NCBI GenBank assembly: GCA_940588625.1
Contig: CALNPU010000012.1
Coordinates: 1 to 40,000, forward strand
Origin: an uncultured Caballeronia sp.
GTDB lineage: Bacteria > Pseudomonadota > Gammaproteobacteria > Burkholderiales > Burkholderiaceae
Direction of reading: 5' to 3'
DNA length: 40,000 nt
Positions 9,033 through 20,135 of this stretch are shown here, piece after piece. Numbering within the stretch: position 1 is the stretch's first letter; the number at the start of each line of letters is the position of its first letter. The notes beneath the pieces are model-generated. The model saw nothing but the letters and a program-made list of their open reading frames with translations, ran no database searches and had not been told where the DNA came from. Made by a program: the position numbers and the translations under genes.

Positions 9033-9344
9033 TCAGACCCTAAGCGTGGCACCGGTCGACTTCAAGAAGCGAACCTTCTTGCCGCCTTTGACCTTGATGC
9101 CTACACGTGACGCCTTGCCATTCGCGTCGACCAATGCGACGTTCGAAATATGCAGTGGCATCGTCTTGGCTTCCGCGCCACCCGTCGTACCCTTCATCGG
9201 GTTCGGCTTGACGTGCTTCTTGACGAGATTGATACCCTCGACCGTCACACGACGCTCTTCGCCAACGGACAGCACGACGCCGCGCTTACCTTTGTCTTTG
9301 CCAGTGGTGACGATAACTTCGTCACCTTTGCGAATCTTGTTCAT
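9033..9344 (-). CDS. rplX: 50S ribosomal protein L24
   Basis: L24 is one of two assembly-initiator proteins of the large subunit. The 103-residue product starts [20 protein letters not shown], which is the KOW motif, and continues with [14 protein letters not shown], the conserved loop region, and HISNVALVD. Length matches the family. AAGGAG lies upstream of the ATG, and it is 9 bases after rplN. Confidence 0.98.
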   Translation of the reverse strand: MNKIRKGDEVIVTTGKDKGKRGVVLSVGEERRVTVEGINLVKKHVKPNPMKGTTGGAEAKTMPLHISNVALVDANGKASRVGIKVKGGKKVRFLKSTGATLRV

Positions 9345-9353
9345 CGCGACTCC

Positions 9354-9722
9354 TTACAGCACTTCCGGCGCGAGTGAAACGATCTTCATAAATCGTTCAC
9401 TACGCAATTCACGTGTAACCGGTCCGAAAATACGCGTACCGATAGGCTCTAGCTTGGCATTCAAAAGTACGGCGGCGTTACCGTCGAACTTGATCAGCGA
9501 GCCGTCCTGGCGGCGCACGCCCTTGGCCGTACGAACGACCACGGCGCTGTAGATTTCGCCCTTCTTCACGCGTCCGCGCGGCGTTGCTTCCTTGACGGTC
9601 ACCTTGATGATGTCGCCAATGTTAGCGTAACGACGCTTCGAGCCGCCGAGCACCTTGATGCACATCACTTCACGTGCACCCGTGTTGTCGGCAACTTCAA
9701 GCCGAGTTTCGGTCTGAATCAT
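9354..9722 (-). CDS. rplN: 50S ribosomal protein L14
   Basis: L14 lies at the subunit interface and forms bridges with 16S rRNA; it is also the target of the silencing factor RsfS. The 122 residues begin [20 protein letters not shown] and include the signature [20 protein letters not shown] at about residues 37-56, then [14 protein letters not shown]. It is the first gene of the spc operon. A 277-base gap without a gene separates it from rpsQ and holds a promoter candidate. Confidence 0.98.
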   Translation of the reverse strand: MIQTETRLEVADNTGAREVMCIKVLGGSKRRYANIGDIIKVTVKEATPRGRVKKGEIYSAVVVRTAKGVRRQDGSLIKFDGNAAVLLNAKLEPIGTRIFGPVTRELRSERFMKIVSLAPEVL

Positions 9723-9999
9723 GGTTTATCTTTCCCAACTTAATCCAGTTACGCCACCATGGCGCACCCGGTCAGTCTTGGTCCCGTCAGCCTGGTGGCT
9801 GCTGCTTGGGTTAGAACAGGCAGCGAGGGCAGACGAAACCCGCCATCGCAATCCGGTGAATCTGTCAGTACGAACTGGCGCCATACCGGCTTCCCCCACC
9901 TACTCGCCCACGATGGGGCTCCCACAAAGAGGCAGAACCGAGCTTATAACGCATAATTCCGGTCTTGCAAGCGAAACTTCTTTTACCGCATTTTGACGC
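9723..9999. other. rpsQ-rplN intergenic region (277 bases)
   Basis: No gene is supported here. It contains a promoter candidate at 9943-9970 and then an approximately 210-base untranslated leader before rplN, unusually long for a junction inside a ribosomal protein run. Short frames in it have neither family resemblance nor ribosome sites. The GC-rich leader could fold, but no single dominant hairpin was found by eye. Confidence 0.6.
9943..9970 (-). promoter_or_regulatory. candidate sigma-70 promoter of the spc operon
   Basis: -35 TTGCAA (9970-9965) and -10 TATAAG (9948-9943) are separated by 16 bases. The -10 matches consensus at five of six positions and the -35 at four. The site lies just after rpsQ, matching the known position of the E. 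coli spc promoter. Confidence 0.55.
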
Positions 10000-10272
10000 T
10001 TAGATGAGGCGCGCCGACTCCAGCAACTTCGACACGACCCAGGCTTTCGTCTTAGAAATCGGACGGGTTTCCTGGATCTCGACGAGATCACCTGCGTTGT
10101 ACGTGTTCGCGTCGTCGTGAGCATGGTACTTCTTCGACCGTACGACGTACTTGCCGTAGATCGGGTGCTTTACGCGGTGCTCGACCAGCACGGTGACCGT
10201 CTTTTCCATCTTGTTGCTGACGACCTTGCCGACCAGCGTCCGCTTGAGCGAGGTTTTTACGCTATCGTTCAT
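10000..10272 (-). CDS. rpsQ: 30S ribosomal protein S17
   Basis: S17 is an OB-fold primary binder of the 16S 5' domain. The 90 residues start [20 protein letters not shown]; the core signature [20 protein letters not shown] is at about residues 21-40, followed by SKKYHAHDD and [16 protein letters not shown]. Its ATG overlaps the rpmC stop in ATGA (10272-10269), so translation is coupled. It is the last gene of the S10 operon before the 277-base gap. Confidence 0.98.
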   Translation of the reverse strand: MNDSVKTSLKRTLVGKVVSNKMEKTVTVLVEHRVKHPIYGKYVVRSKKYHAHDDANTYNAGDLVEIQETRPISKTKAWVVSKLLESARLI

Positions 10273-10463
10273 TTCTGGTTCGCCTTCTCAGTCAGGACGG
10301 TCCGCACACGAGCGATGTCGCGACGAACCTTCTTCAATTGACTGTTGTTGGTCAATTGCTGGGTCGCGAGTTGCATGCGCAGGCCGAATTGCGCCTTCAG
10401 CAGGTCCGTCAGCTCTTGATTGAGAGCGGCCTGGTCTTTCTGGTGAAATTCGGAAGCCTTCAT
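10269..10463 (-). CDS. rpmC: 50S ribosomal protein L29
   Basis: L29 is a small helical hairpin at the tunnel exit and part of the docking site for trigger factor and SRP. The product is 64 residues: [18 protein letters not shown], then the conserved [17 protein letters not shown] and [14 protein letters not shown]. Two adjacent ATG codons follow AAGGAG. The second (10463) has the better five-base spacing and the family N-terminus. It ends in an ATGA overlap with rpsQ. Confidence 0.97.
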   Translation of the reverse strand: MKASEFHQKDQAALNQELTDLLKAQFGLRMQLATQQLTNNSQLKKVRRDIARVRTVLTEKANQK

Positions 10464-10472
10464 CATTGCTCC

Positions 10473-10889
10473 TTAGGCGCCGAGCTGGCGAGAAACGAAG
10501 TACGTCTTCAGCGGCAGCTTAGCTGCAGCCAGACGGAACGCTTCACGTGCCAACTCTTCAGTAACACCGTCCATTTCATACAGCATCTTGCCCGGTTGAA
10601 TCTCTGCGACGTAGTACTCAGGGTTACCTTTACCGTTACCCATCCGTACTTCAGCCGGCTTTTGCGAGATCGGCTTGTCCGGGAAAATGCGGATCCAGAT
10701 TCGGCCGCCACGTTTAATGTGACGCGTCATTGCACGACGCGCCGCTTCGATTTGGCGCGCGGTCAAGCGGCCGCGACCGATAGCCTTCAGGCCATATTTA
10801 CCGAACGACACCGCGTTGCCGCGCGTCGCCTTGCCGGTGTTACGACCCTTTTGCTCTTTGCGATACTTTCTGCGTTTCGGTTGCAGCAT
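10473..10889 (-). CDS. rplP: 50S ribosomal protein L16
   Basis: L16 organises the peptidyl-transferase region and contacts A-site tRNA. The 138 residues begin [19 protein letters not shown] and contain [20 protein letters not shown] at about residues 30-49, [20 protein letters not shown], and [19 protein letters not shown] at about 82-100, which includes the arginine hydroxylated in many bacteria. It follows rpsC by two bases. Length matches the family. Confidence 0.98.
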   Translation of the reverse strand: MLQPKRRKYRKEQKGRNTGKATRGNAVSFGKYGLKAIGRGRLTARQIEAARRAMTRHIKRGGRIWIRIFPDKPISQKPAEVRMGNGKGNPEYYVAEIQPGKMLYEMDGVTEELAREAFRLAAAKLPLKTYFVSRQLGA

Positions 10890-10891
10890 CG

Positions 10892-11689
10892 TTATTCTCC
10901 AGTCTTCCCGTCGCCGTCGGCACGACGGAAAACGCCACGGCGCGCACCTGCGTTTGCCGGGCCACCACCACCTTCACCGTCACGACGCGCACGACCCGGA
11001 CGTGCGTTGCTGCGCGGACGCTTGTCTTCGGCTACTTCTTCGCCCACCGGTGCATCATTGCGGCCCAGCCTGTCCCCCTTGTAGACCCACACCTTGACGC
11101 CGATGATGCCGTAGGTCGTCTTCGCTTCCGAGGTTGCGTAGTCAATATCGGCACGTAGCGTGTGAAGCGGAATGCAACCTTCGCGATACCACTCCGTACG
11201 AGCGATTTCAATACCGTTCAACCGACCGGCGCTCATGATCTTGATGCCCTGGGCACCCAGACGCATGGCGTTTTGCATCGCACGCTTCATCGCGCGGCGG
11301 AACATGATCCGGCGCTCAAGCTGTTGCGTGATCGAGTCGGCGATCAGTTGCGCATCGGTTTCCGGCTTGCGGATTTCTTCGATGTTGACGTGGACCGGAA
11401 CGCCCATGCGGCGTTGCAGTTCCGTCTTCAACAGTTCGATATCCTCACCCTTCTTGCCGATCACTACACCCGGACGCGAGCTGTAAATCGTGATGCGTGC
11501 ATTCTTCGCCGGACGCTCGATGACAACCCGACCTACCGAAGCATTTTTCAGCTTCTTCTTCAGGTATTTACGAACGCCGATGTCTTCCTGCAGCATCGAT
11601 GCGAAATTGGTGTTGTTCGCGTACCAACGCGACGCCCAATTTCGGCTGACAGCCAGACGGAAGCCTGTCGGATGAATTTTTTGTCCCAT
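10892..11689 (-). CDS. rpsC: 30S ribosomal protein S3
   Basis: S3 forms part of the mRNA entry tunnel and helicase activity of the 30S subunit. The 265 residues begin [20 protein letters not shown]. The KH domain is at about 39-110 and includes the GxxG-type loop [14 protein letters not shown]. The C-terminal domain contains [15 protein letters not shown]-like sequence (here [13 protein letters not shown]) and [15 protein letters not shown] basic, glycine-rich tail of about 55 residues extends beyond the E. coli protein (233 residues) and is usual in betaproteobacteria. It follows rplV by 11 bases. Confidence 0.98.
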   Translation of the reverse strand: MGQKIHPTGFRLAVSRNWASRWYANNTNFASMLQEDIGVRKYLKKKLKNASVGRVVIERPAKNARITIYSSRPGVVIGKKGEDIELLKTELQRRMGVPVHVNIEEIRKPETDAQLIADSITQQLERRIMFRRAMKRAMQNAMRLGAQGIKIMSAGRLNGIEIARTEWYREGCIPLHTLRADIDYATSEAKTTYGIIGVKVWVYKGDRLGRNDAPVGEEVAEDKRPRSNARPGRARRDGEGGGGPANAGARRGVFRRADGDGKTGE

Positions 11690-11700
11690 CGTACGGTTCC

Positions 11701-12030
11701 TTAATTCCCGACTGTCACAGTGATGTGACAGGATTGCTTCTCGATGCGGTTACCACGGCCTTTTGCGCGCGCGGTGAATCGCTTCAGGGAAGCGGCCTTG
11801 TCGACCATGATGCTCGTTACTTTGAGCTCGTCGATGTCGGCGCCTTCGTTGTGTTCCGCATTCGCGATCGCCGACAGCACGACCTTCTTGACAATACCCG
11901 CCGCCTTTTTCGGCGAGAACGTAAGAACGTTCAGCGCCTTGTCGACCGGCAAACCACAGATCTGGTCAGCCACAAGACGCATTTTCTGTGCCGAGATGCG
12001 GGCACCGCGATGAATAGCTTTTACTTCCAT
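11701..12030 (-). CDS. rplV: 50S ribosomal protein L22
   Basis: L22 lines the nascent-peptide tunnel; its extended hairpin loop is the site of macrolide-resistance changes. The 109 residues start [20 protein letters not shown], then [20 protein letters not shown] at about 38-57. The loop region [20 protein letters not shown] is at about 82-101 and appears uninterrupted, with no insertion or deletion seen by eye. It follows rpsS by 12 bases. Confidence 0.98.
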   Translation of the reverse strand: MEVKAIHRGARISAQKMRLVADQICGLPVDKALNVLTFSPKKAAGIVKKVVLSAIANAEHNEGADIDELKVTSIMVDKAASLKRFTARAKGRGNRIEKQSCHITVTVGN

Positions 12031-12042
12031 CTTGATAGCCTC

Positions 12043-12318
12043 TTATTTCTTGGCCTTCTTGTCGGCCGCATGACCCTTGAACGTACGGGTCAATGCGAAC
12101 TCGCCAAGTTTGTGGCCGACCATGTTTTCCGAAACATACACCGGGACGTGTTGACGGCCGTTATGCACAGCGATCGTCAGACCGATAAAATCCGGCAGGA
12201 TCGTCGAACGACGCGACCAGGTTTTGATCGGTTTCTTGTCACGCGCAGCTGCGGCAGCCTCAACCTTCTTCAGCAAATGAGCGTCGCAGAACGGACCTTT
12301 TTTAACAGAACGTGCCAT
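12043..12318 (-). CDS. rpsS: 30S ribosomal protein S19
   Basis: S19 complexes with S13 in the 30S head and helps form the bridge to the large subunit. The 91 residues start [20 protein letters not shown] and carry [20 protein letters not shown] at about residues 33-52 and [20 protein letters not shown], the family signature region. The tail is lysine-rich ([11 protein letters not shown]). It follows rplB by 10 bases. Confidence 0.98.
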   Translation of the reverse strand: MARSVKKGPFCDAHLLKKVEAAAAARDKKPIKTWSRRSTILPDFIGLTIAVHNGRQHVPVYVSENMVGHKLGEFALTRTFKGHAADKKAKK

Positions 12319-12328
12319 TGCCTACTCC

Positions 12329-13156
12329 TTAGCGCTTGTGACGGCCCTGAACGATCATCGTCGTCGTGCGCTTATTGCTGCGGGTGCGATAACCCTTAGC
12401 CGGGGTTCCCCACGGGCTGACCGGATCGCGACCGGCTGCCGTCTTACCTTCACCACCACCGTGCGGGTGATCAACCGGGTTCATTGCAACGCCACGCACC
12501 GTCGGGCGGATACCGCGCCAGCGGTTAGCACCAGCCTTACCGATTTGACGGAGGCTATGCTCTTCGTTGCCAACTTCACCAATCGTCGCACGGCACTCAA
12601 CGTGCACGCGGCGAATTTCACCCGAACGCAGGCGAACCTGAGCGTACGTACCTTCACGAGCCAGCAGCATGGCGGACATACCAGCTGAACGCGCCATTTG
12701 CGCACCCTTACCCGGCAGCATCTCGATGCAGTGAATCGTCGTACCGACCGGAATATTGCGGATCGGCAGGGTGTTACCCGAGCGGATCGGCGCTTCCGAA
12801 CCAGACATCAACGACTGACCCACCGTCGCACCCTTCGGAGCGATGATGTACTTGCGCTCGCCGTCTGCGTACAGAACCAGAGCAATGTTCGCGCTACGGT
12901 TCGGATCGTACTCAAGACGTTCGATCTTTGCCGGAATGCCGTCCTTGTCGCGACGGAAATCGACCATACGGTAGTGTTGCTTGTGACCGCCACCTTTGTG
13001 ACGCGTCGTGATGTGACCAGAGTTATTCCGGCCGGCGGTCACGGACTGCGCGTCGAGCAGCGCGGCGTGCGGCTTGCCCTTGTACAGATCCTTGTTGACC
13101 ACCTTGACCATCGCGCGGCGACCCGGCGAAGTCGGCTTAACTTTTACGATTGCCAT
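12329..13156 (-). CDS. rplB: 50S ribosomal protein L2
   Basis: L2 is required for subunit association and peptidyl-transferase activity. The 275 residues begin [20 protein letters not shown]. The RNA-binding domain covers about 60-200 and includes [20 protein letters not shown]. The C-terminal signature [20 protein letters not shown] is at about residues 229-248; its first histidine corresponds to the one implicated in peptidyl transfer. It follows rplW by two bases. Confidence 0.99.
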   Translation of the reverse strand: MAIVKVKPTSPGRRAMVKVVNKDLYKGKPHAALLDAQSVTAGRNNSGHITTRHKGGGHKQHYRMVDFRRDKDGIPAKIERLEYDPNRSANIALVLYADGERKYIIAPKGATVGQSLMSGSEAPIRSGNTLPIRNIPVGTTIHCIEMLPGKGAQMARSAGMSAMLLAREGTYAQVRLRSGEIRRVHVECRATIGEVGNEEHSLRQIGKAGANRWRGIRPTVRGVAMNPVDHPHGGGEGKTAAGRDPVSPWGTPAKGYRTRSNKRTTTMIVQGRHKR

Positions 13157-13158
13157 GA

Positions 13159-13473
13159 TTACTTGGCCTCCGCTTCAAAGTTGATTTCCTGGCCGGGCTT
13201 CAGGCAGACATACGCCTTCTTCACGTCTTTGCGCTTGCCCATGAAGCAGCCAAAGCGCTTGGCTTTACCCTTCGTGACCAGCACGTTGACAGAATTGACT
13301 TCTACATTGAACAGCCGCTCGACAGCAGCCTTCACTTCCTGCTTCGTGGCATCGGGCGCGACTTCGAACACAACCTGCTCGTTCTTGTCGGCCACCAGCG
13401 TCGCCTTTTCGGAGATCACCGGCGCGAGCAGGACCTGCATCGAACGATGATCGTTCTTGCGAATCTCGCTCAT
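13159..13473 (-). CDS. rplW: 50S ribosomal protein L23
   Basis: L23 lies at the tunnel exit and is the docking point for trigger factor and SRP. The 104 residues start [20 protein letters not shown], the standard ISEKAT-type start region (here [15 protein letters not shown]). The signature [20 protein letters not shown] is at about 60-79, followed by [13 protein letters not shown]. Its ATG overlaps the rplD stop in ATGA (13473-13470), giving coupled translation. Confidence 0.98.
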   Translation of the reverse strand: MSEIRKNDHRSMQVLLAPVISEKATLVADKNEQVVFEVAPDATKQEVKAAVERLFNVEVNSVNVLVTKGKAKRFGCFMGKRKDVKKAYVCLKPGQEINFEAEAK

Positions 13474-14090
13474 GACAGCAACTCCTCGATCTGGGCGACC
13501 GCAGCCTTCGTAATCAGGATCTTCTTGAAGTAGATCAACGAGAGCGGGTCGGCGTAACGCGGCTGGACAACGGCCACGTGGGCCAGATTGCGCGACGCGA
13601 GGTACAGGTTTTCGTCGACCGTGTCAGTGATGACCAGGACAAACTCGAGACCCATTGCCTTGAATTTTTCGGCCAACAGCTTGGTCTTCGGCGCTTCGAG
13701 CGTGAGCTCGTCAACTACCGAGATACAGCCTTCACGTGCCAACTGCGAGAAGATCGAGCAGAGAGCTGCGCGATGCATCTTCTTGTTGACCTTGTGCGAA
13801 AAGTTTTCTTCCGGCGAATTTGGGAAGATACGGCCACCGCCGCGCCACAACGGGCTCGACGACATACCGGCACGAGCGCGGCCCGTACCCTTTTGACGCC
13901 ACGGCTTATTAGTCGTGTGCTTGACTTGCTCACGATCCTTCTGCGCGCGGTTACCGCTACGTGCGTTGGCTTGATAAGCCGTGACGACCTGATGGATCAG
14001 GGCTTCGTTGTAATCGCGACCGAACACGACGTCCGATGCGTTCACACCCGTGCCTTCCTGACCATTGGCGCTCAGGAGCTTAAGTTCCAT
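13470..14090 (-). CDS. rplD: 50S ribosomal protein L4
   Basis: L4 is an early assembly protein whose extended loop reaches the tunnel constriction; in E. coli it represses its own operon by acting on the S10 leader. The 206 residues contain the loop block [20 protein letters not shown] and [20 protein letters not shown] at about residues 43-82, with no deletion in the macrolide-relevant part seen by eye. It shares TAATG with the rplC stop at 14092-14088 and ATGA with rplW. The leader upstream of rplC would be the logical target if self-regulation is kept. Confidence 0.98.
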   Translation of the reverse strand: MELKLLSANGQEGTGVNASDVVFGRDYNEALIHQVVTAYQANARSGNRAQKDREQVKHTTNKPWRQKGTGRARAGMSSSPLWRGGGRIFPNSPEENFSHKVNKKMHRAALCSIFSQLAREGCISVVDELTLEAPKTKLLAEKFKAMGLEFVLVITDTVDENLYLASRNLAHVAVVQPRYADPLSLIYFKKILITKAAVAQIEELLS

Positions 14091-14749
14091 TATTTCGCTC
14101 CTTTCACAGCGCGCGCCTTGACAGCCGGCGTCACGAAAACCTTGCCGCCCTTAGCACCAGGAACAGCGCCACGGACCAGCAACAGATGACGGTCAGTGTC
14201 GATACGAGCGATCACGAGGTTTTGCACCGTGACCGTTTCGTCGCCCATGTGACCCGTCATGCGCTTACCCGGGAAAACACGACCCGGATCCTGCGCCATA
14301 CCGATCGAACCAGGGACGTTGTGCGAACGCGAGTTACCGTGCGATGCGCGACCCGAAGCGAAGTTGTGACGCTTGATGGTACCGGCGTAGCCCTTACCGA
14401 TCAACACGCCTTGCACGTCGACTTTCTGGCCTACTTCGAAGATGTCCGTACCGATCACGGTACCGTTCGACAACTCGGCAGCCTTAGCGGAATCGATTTG
14501 GAATTCTTTGAGAACTTCACCAGCTTGTACGCCGGCTTTGGCAAGGTGACCTGCCAGCGGCTTCGTCACGCGCGATGCGCGGCGAGTGCCGAATGCAACT
14601 TGAACGGCGATGTAACCATCCGTTTCTACAGACTTGATCTGCGTCACGCGGTTGTCCGACACGTCCAATACGGTGAGGGGAATCGAATCCCCTTCAGGCC
14701 TAAAGATACGGGTCATGCCAAGCTTGCGACCTACGAGTCCAAGGCTCAT
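14090..14749 (-). CDS. rplC: 50S ribosomal protein L3
   Basis: L3 is one of the two assembly initiators of the large subunit and reaches the peptidyl-transferase centre. The product is 219 residues from ATG 14749 ([16 protein letters not shown]). GGAG lies six bases upstream, deciding against in-frame starts further up. The signature [20 protein letters not shown] is at about residues 132-151 and includes the glutamine normally methylated by PrmB. It is the first gene behind the promoter at 14863-14891, so in this organism it appears to head the S10 operon rather than rpsJ. Confidence 0.98.
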   Translation of the reverse strand: MSLGLVGRKLGMTRIFRPEGDSIPLTVLDVSDNRVTQIKSVETDGYIAVQVAFGTRRASRVTKPLAGHLAKAGVQAGEVLKEFQIDSAKAAELSNGTVIGTDIFEVGQKVDVQGVLIGKGYAGTIKRHNFASGRASHGNSRSHNVPGSIGMAQDPGRVFPGKRMTGHMGDETVTVQNLVIARIDTDRHLLLVRGAVPGAKGGKVFVTPAVKARAVKGAK

Positions 14750-14862
14750 CGTTTTCTCCATTCCCAACTGCGATTGGTCGAGGCTGATTTACAAAATGCC
14801 GACCGCTCACATGAGTAACTCATAAGAATCAACTTTTTGCGCAAATGCACGAAAATTATTGG
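14750..14862 (-). promoter_or_regulatory. leader of the S10 (rplC) operon
   Basis: An approximately 105-base untranslated stretch runs from the predicted start site (about 14856) to rplC. In E. coli the S10 leader is the target of L4-mediated control, but there it precedes rpsJ. Whether this shorter leader plays the same role cannot be judged from sequence alone; I see no long stem in it. Confidence 0.35.
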
Positions 14863-14891
14863 ATTATAACAAGGTTTCTCGTTTTCCGCAA
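14863..14891 (-). promoter_or_regulatory. sigma-70 promoter between rpsJ and rplC
   Basis: A perfect -10 TATAAT (14868-14863) lies 17 bases from -35 TTGCGG (14891-14886). The region is A/T-rich against a GC-rich background and follows directly after a terminator-like hairpin. This is the clearest internal promoter in the ribosomal protein run. Confidence 0.7.
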
Positions 14892-14894
14892 TCA

Positions 14895-14933
14895 ATCAAA
14901 GACTTAGAGCGCCGCCCCTCGCGAGAGCAGCGC
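14895..14933 (-). terminator. terminator-like hairpin after rpsJ
   Basis: A 9-bp stem with two G-U pairs (14925-14933 with 14909-14917, 7-base loop) begins 11 bases after the rpsJ stop. The transcript continues TCTAAGTCTTTG, a moderate U-rich tail. It probably ends the str-tuf-rpsJ transcript. Confidence 0.5.
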
Positions 14934-14943
14934 CGGGTAAAAC

Positions 14944-15255
14944 TTATTGCAACTTGATTTCCACGTCCACACCAGCCGGCAGGTCGAGCTTCATCAACGC
15001 ATCAACGGTCTTGTCCGTCGGATCGACGATGTCCATCAGGCGTTGGTGGGTGCGGATTTCGAGCTGATCGCGCGACGTCTTGTTGACGTGCGGCGAACGC
15101 AGGATGTCAAAACGTTGGATACGGGTCGGCAGTGGCACCGGACCACGTACGATTGCGCCAGTCCGCTTAGCCGTATCGACGATTTGAGCTGCCGATTGAT
15201 CGATCAGACGATAGTCGAAAGCCTTCAGGCGAATGCGGATTTTCTGGTTTGCCAT
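14944..15255 (-). CDS. rpsJ: 30S ribosomal protein S10 (NusE)
   Basis: S10 is a 30S head protein that also acts as NusE, pairing with NusB on boxA RNA and linking ribosomes to NusG. The 103 residues start [20 protein letters not shown]. The signature [20 protein letters not shown] is at about 38-57, followed by [19 protein letters not shown]. Here rpsJ lies downstream of tuf and is followed by a terminator-like hairpin and a new promoter. It thus seems to be the last gene of the str unit rather than the first of S10. Confidence 0.98.
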   Translation of the reverse strand: MANQKIRIRLKAFDYRLIDQSAAQIVDTAKRTGAIVRGPVPLPTRIQRFDILRSPHVNKTSRDQLEIRTHQRLMDIVDPTDKTVDALMKLDLPAGVDVEIKLQ

Positions 15256-15276
15256 GACAATTCCTTGAAAGAGCGA

Positions 15277-15293
15277 GGCGGTGTTACACCGCC
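15277..15293 (-). other. short hairpin just upstream of rpsJ
   Basis: A perfect 7-bp GC-rich stem (GGCGGTG/CACCGCC, 3-base loop) ends 21 bases before the rpsJ start and next to its AAGGAAT ribosome site. The tail TCGCTCTTTC is only weakly U-rich. It could be a weak terminator after tuf or a translational control element; the remaining tuf-rpsJ gap shows nothing else. Confidence 0.4.
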
Positions 15294-15366
15294 GATTTGG
15301 TAAAAGAGCATGGAGCCGGGCACGACTACTAACTACATACAGCTTTTTTGAAGCAAGCTCAGGATT

Positions 15367-16557
15367 TTACTCGAGAACCTTGGCGACGACACCAGCGCCG
15401 ACGGTACGACCGCCTTCACGGATAGCGAAGCGCAGACCTTCTTCCATCGCGATCGGAGCGATCAGCTTCACCGTGATCGACACGTTGTCGCCCGGCATGA
15501 CCATTTCCTTGTCCTTCGGCAACTCGATCGAACCCGTTACGTCCGTGGTACGGAAGTAGAACTGCGGGCGATAGTTGTTGAAGAACGGCGTGTGACGACC
15601 GCCTTCGTCCTTGCTCAGCACGTACACTTCAGCCGTGAAGTGCGTGTGCGGCGTGATCGAACCCGGCTTGGCCAACACTTGACCACGCTCCACGTCTTCA
15701 CGCTTCGTGCCACGCAGCAGAATACCCACGTTGTCGCCCGCTTGACCTTGGTCCAGGAGCTTCCGGAACATTTCCACCCCCGTGCACGTCGTCTTCACCG
15801 TCGGCTTGATACCGATGATTTCGATTTCTTCGCCAACCTTCACCACTCCGCGCTCGATACGACCCGTCACCACCGTGCCGCGACCCGAGATCGAGAACAC
15901 GTCTTCCACCGGCATCAGGAACGAACCATCAATGGCGCGCTCCGGCGTCGGGATGTACGTGTCCAGTGCGTCGGCCAGGTTCATGATCGCCACTTCACCC
16001 AGCTCGCCCGTGTCGCCTTCCAGCGCCAGCTTGGCCGAACCCTTGATGATCGGCGTGTCGTCGCCCGGGAAATCGTACCTCGACAGAAGCTCACGCACTT
16101 CCATCTCAACGAGTTCCAACAACTCGGCGTCGTCCACCATGTCGCACTTGTTCAGGAACACGATGATGTACGGCACGCCAACCTGGCGAGCCAACAGGAT
16201 GTGCTCACGCGTTTGCGGCATCGGGCCGTCTGCAGCCGAACACACCAGGATCGCGCCGTCCATCTGCGCCGCACCCGTAATCATGTTCTTCACATAGTCG
16301 GCGTGACCCGGGCAGTCAACGTGCGCGTAGTGACGCGCTGCCGTTTCGTACTCGACGTGTGCCGTGTTGATCGTGATACCACGCGCCTTTTCTTCCGGCG
16401 CTGCATCGATCTGGTCATACGCCTTCGCTTCGCCGCCAAACTTCTTCGACAACACTGTCGCGATCGCTGCCGTCAGCGTGGTCTTGCCATGGTCGACGTG
16501 ACCAATCGTGCCTACGTTGACGTGCGGCTTGGTCCGTTCGAATTTACCTTTTGCCAT
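15367..16557 (-). CDS. tuf: elongation factor Tu (copy 1, str operon)
   Basis: EF-Tu delivers aminoacyl-tRNA to the ribosomal A site as a GTPase. The 396 residues carry G1 GHVDHGKT at 19-26, G3 DCPGH at about 81-85 and G4 NKCD at about 136-139, followed by domains 2 and 3. It follows fusA by 51 bases, the tufA position. The coding sequence looks identical, base for base, to the second tuf at 34613-35803. Flanks differ from the first base before the start codon and from the second base after the stop, a pattern of gene conversion. AAGGTAACC precedes the ATG. Confidence 0.99.
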   Translation of the reverse strand: MAKGKFERTKPHVNVGTIGHVDHGKTTLTAAIATVLSKKFGGEAKAYDQIDAAPEEKARGITINTAHVEYETAARHYAHVDCPGHADYVKNMITGAAQMDGAILVCSAADGPMPQTREHILLARQVGVPYIIVFLNKCDMVDDAELLELVEMEVRELLSRYDFPGDDTPIIKGSAKLALEGDTGELGEVAIMNLADALDTYIPTPERAIDGSFLMPVEDVFSISGRGTVVTGRIERGVVKVGEEIEIIGIKPTVKTTCTGVEMFRKLLDQGQAGDNVGILLRGTKREDVERGQVLAKPGSITPHTHFTAEVYVLSKDEGGRHTPFFNNYRPQFYFRTTDVTGSIELPKDKEMVMPGDNVSITVKLIAPIAMEEGLRFAIREGGRTVGAGVVAKVLE

Positions 16558-16608
16558 GGTTACCTTCTTTCAAATTGTTGATCGGTTAAAGACTTTTGGC
16601 TTACCGAA

Positions 16609-18711
<2,103 letters not shown>

Positions 18712-18756
18712 TTTGAATCCTAATTGGGTCGACGCGACCGACACATGCCAGTCACG

Positions 18757-18800
18757 CCCTAACACAAACGGGCGAGGCGCTTTGTAAGCGCACCCGCCCG
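18757..18800 (-). terminator. terminator-like hairpin between rpsG and fusA
   Basis: A two-part stem, CGGGCG with CGCCCG outside and GCGCTT with AAGCGC inside, spans 18769-18800 with a short internal loop and a 3-base apex. The transcript then reads TTTGTGTT. Partial termination here would lower fusA-tuf relative to rpsL-rpsG or mark a boundary; no strong promoter is seen before fusA. Confidence 0.6.
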
Positions 18801-18844
18801 GAGATTTTTCCGTTCGTCCCAAGCCGGGAGGCCTAAAAACAGCC

Positions 18845-19315
18845 TTAGAAGCGGAAGTGCGAGAACGCCTTATTGGCTTCTGCCATCCGGTGAACTTCGT
18901 CGCGCTTCTTCATCGCGCCGCCACGACCTTCCGCGGCTTCCGAAAGCTCACCTGCGAGACGCAAGGCCATCGACTTCTCGCTGCGCTTCTTCGCAGCTTC
19001 GCGCAACCAACGCATCGCCAATGCCATACGACGCGACGGACGCACTTCGACTGGAACTTGATAGTTCGCTCCACCAACGCGACGGCTCTTCACTTCGACG
19101 ACCGGCTTGACGTTGTTGAGTGCACCCGTGAACACTTCCAGCGGGTCCTTGCCACCCTTGGTCTGGATCTGTTCAAAAGCGCCATAAACGATATGCTCGG
19201 CAACCGACTTCTTGCCCGACAGCATGATCACGTTCATGAACTTGGCTACATCTACGTTGCCGAATTTCGGATCCGGCAATATGTCCCGTTTGGGGACTTC
19301 GCGACGACGCGGCAT
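18845..19315 (-). CDS. rpsG: 30S ribosomal protein S7
   Basis: S7 nucleates assembly of the 16S 3' domain and regulates the str operon in E. coli. The 156 residues start [20 protein letters not shown], with the signature [20 protein letters not shown] at about 15-34, then [20 protein letters not shown] at about 76-95. It ends [15 protein letters not shown], the short form without a C-terminal extension. It lies 215 bases after rpsL, a longer gap than usual. Confidence 0.98.
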   Translation of the reverse strand: MPRRREVPKRDILPDPKFGNVDVAKFMNVIMLSGKKSVAEHIVYGAFEQIQTKGGKDPLEVFTGALNNVKPVVEVKSRRVGGANYQVPVEVRPSRRMALAMRWLREAAKKRSEKSMALRLAGELSEAAEGRGGAMKKRDEVHRMAEANKAFSHFRF

Positions 19316-19530
19316 GTTTCTTCCCTTGATTTTTCAGTTGGAGTCGTATCAGCCACGCGGTCACCAACTAACCCGATCCATCTAAACGCGCATTTTCGTG
19401 CGCACTGTCATAACTAACCAGCTTGGCCGGGTGACCACTTACTCGACAGCACCGGCACTTCCGGCACCACCGCTTGAACGCCCTGTTAGGGGCAACCTGT
19501 ACGACTTATGTACGTTCAACCAGCAAGAAT
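19316..19530. other. rpsL-rpsG intergenic region (215 bases)
   Basis: No gene is supported. Several short inverted repeats are visible, such as GCGCA/TGCGC around 19395-19410, GCCCTGTTAGGGGC near 19481-19494 and GTACGACTTATGTAC near 19499-19513. None is followed by a U-run, so none looks like a terminator. In E. coli the rpsL-rpsG spacer contains the S7 repressor site; these hairpins are the natural place to look for an equivalent. Confidence 0.4.
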
Positions 19531-19911
19531 TTACTTGCCGGCCTTAGCGCGCTTCGCACCGTACTTCGAGCGAGCTTGCTTACGGTCCTTGACGCCTTGG
19601 GTATCCAGCGAGCCGCGAACCATGTGATAACGCACACCCGGCAAGTCTTTCACACGACCGCCGCGAATCAGCACGACCGAGTGTTCCTGCAGGTTGTGGC
19701 CTTCACCACCAATGTACGAAATGACTTCGAAACCGTTTGTCAGACGAACTTTTGCAACCTTACGAAGTGCCGAGTTCGGCTTCTTCGGCGTCGTCGTGTA
19801 CACGCGAGTGCACACGCCGCGGTGCTGTGGACAGTCCTGCAAAGCCGGCGACTTGCTCTTCACTGTTTCCGAAGCGCGGCCTTTGCGAACCAATTGATTG
19901 ATGGTTGGCAT
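19531..19911 (-). CDS. rpsL: 30S ribosomal protein S12
   Basis: S12 lies at the decoding centre and controls accuracy. The 126 residues start [20 protein letters not shown]. The [12 protein letters not shown] loop has lysine at 43, and the second loop [13 protein letters not shown] has lysine at 88, both wild-type for streptomycin sensitivity. D89 is the aspartate normally methylthiolated by RimO. It is the first gene of the str unit, behind the strong promoter at 20067-20096 with an approximately 150-base leader. Confidence 0.99.
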   Translation of the reverse strand: MPTINQLVRKGRASETVKSKSPALQDCPQHRGVCTRVYTTTPKKPNSALRKVAKVRLTNGFEVISYIGGEGHNLQEHSVVLIRGGRVKDLPGVRYHMVRGSLDTQGVKDRKQARSKYGAKRAKAGK

Positions 19912-20066
19912 TGTCTATTCCTAAATTGATCAAAATCGACGCCCCCGTTTCGGGCAAAGCCAAAACGGACTGCGCATCGAGCACTCCTGTCCTTGGTTGC
20001 CCTTGGGTTCTCGCATGGGAGGAGGAAAGCCCCAATGGCACCCCAGATCCAAAACGATAACTTAAC

Positions 20067-20096
20067 AGTATAATCTGAAAATCCCAATGCGGTCAA
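20067..20096 (-). promoter_or_regulatory. sigma-70 promoter of rpsL (str operon)
   Basis: -35 TTGACC (20096-20091) and -10 TATACT (20072-20067) with an 18-base spacer match consensus at five of six positions each. The site lies just after the recQ stop (20136) and gives a leader of about 150 bases. It is the best candidate for starting the str transcript. Confidence 0.7.
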
Positions 20097-20135
20097 CAGC
20101 CTGGGTGTCGTGCGGCGTGATCAAGGCGTTAAAAG

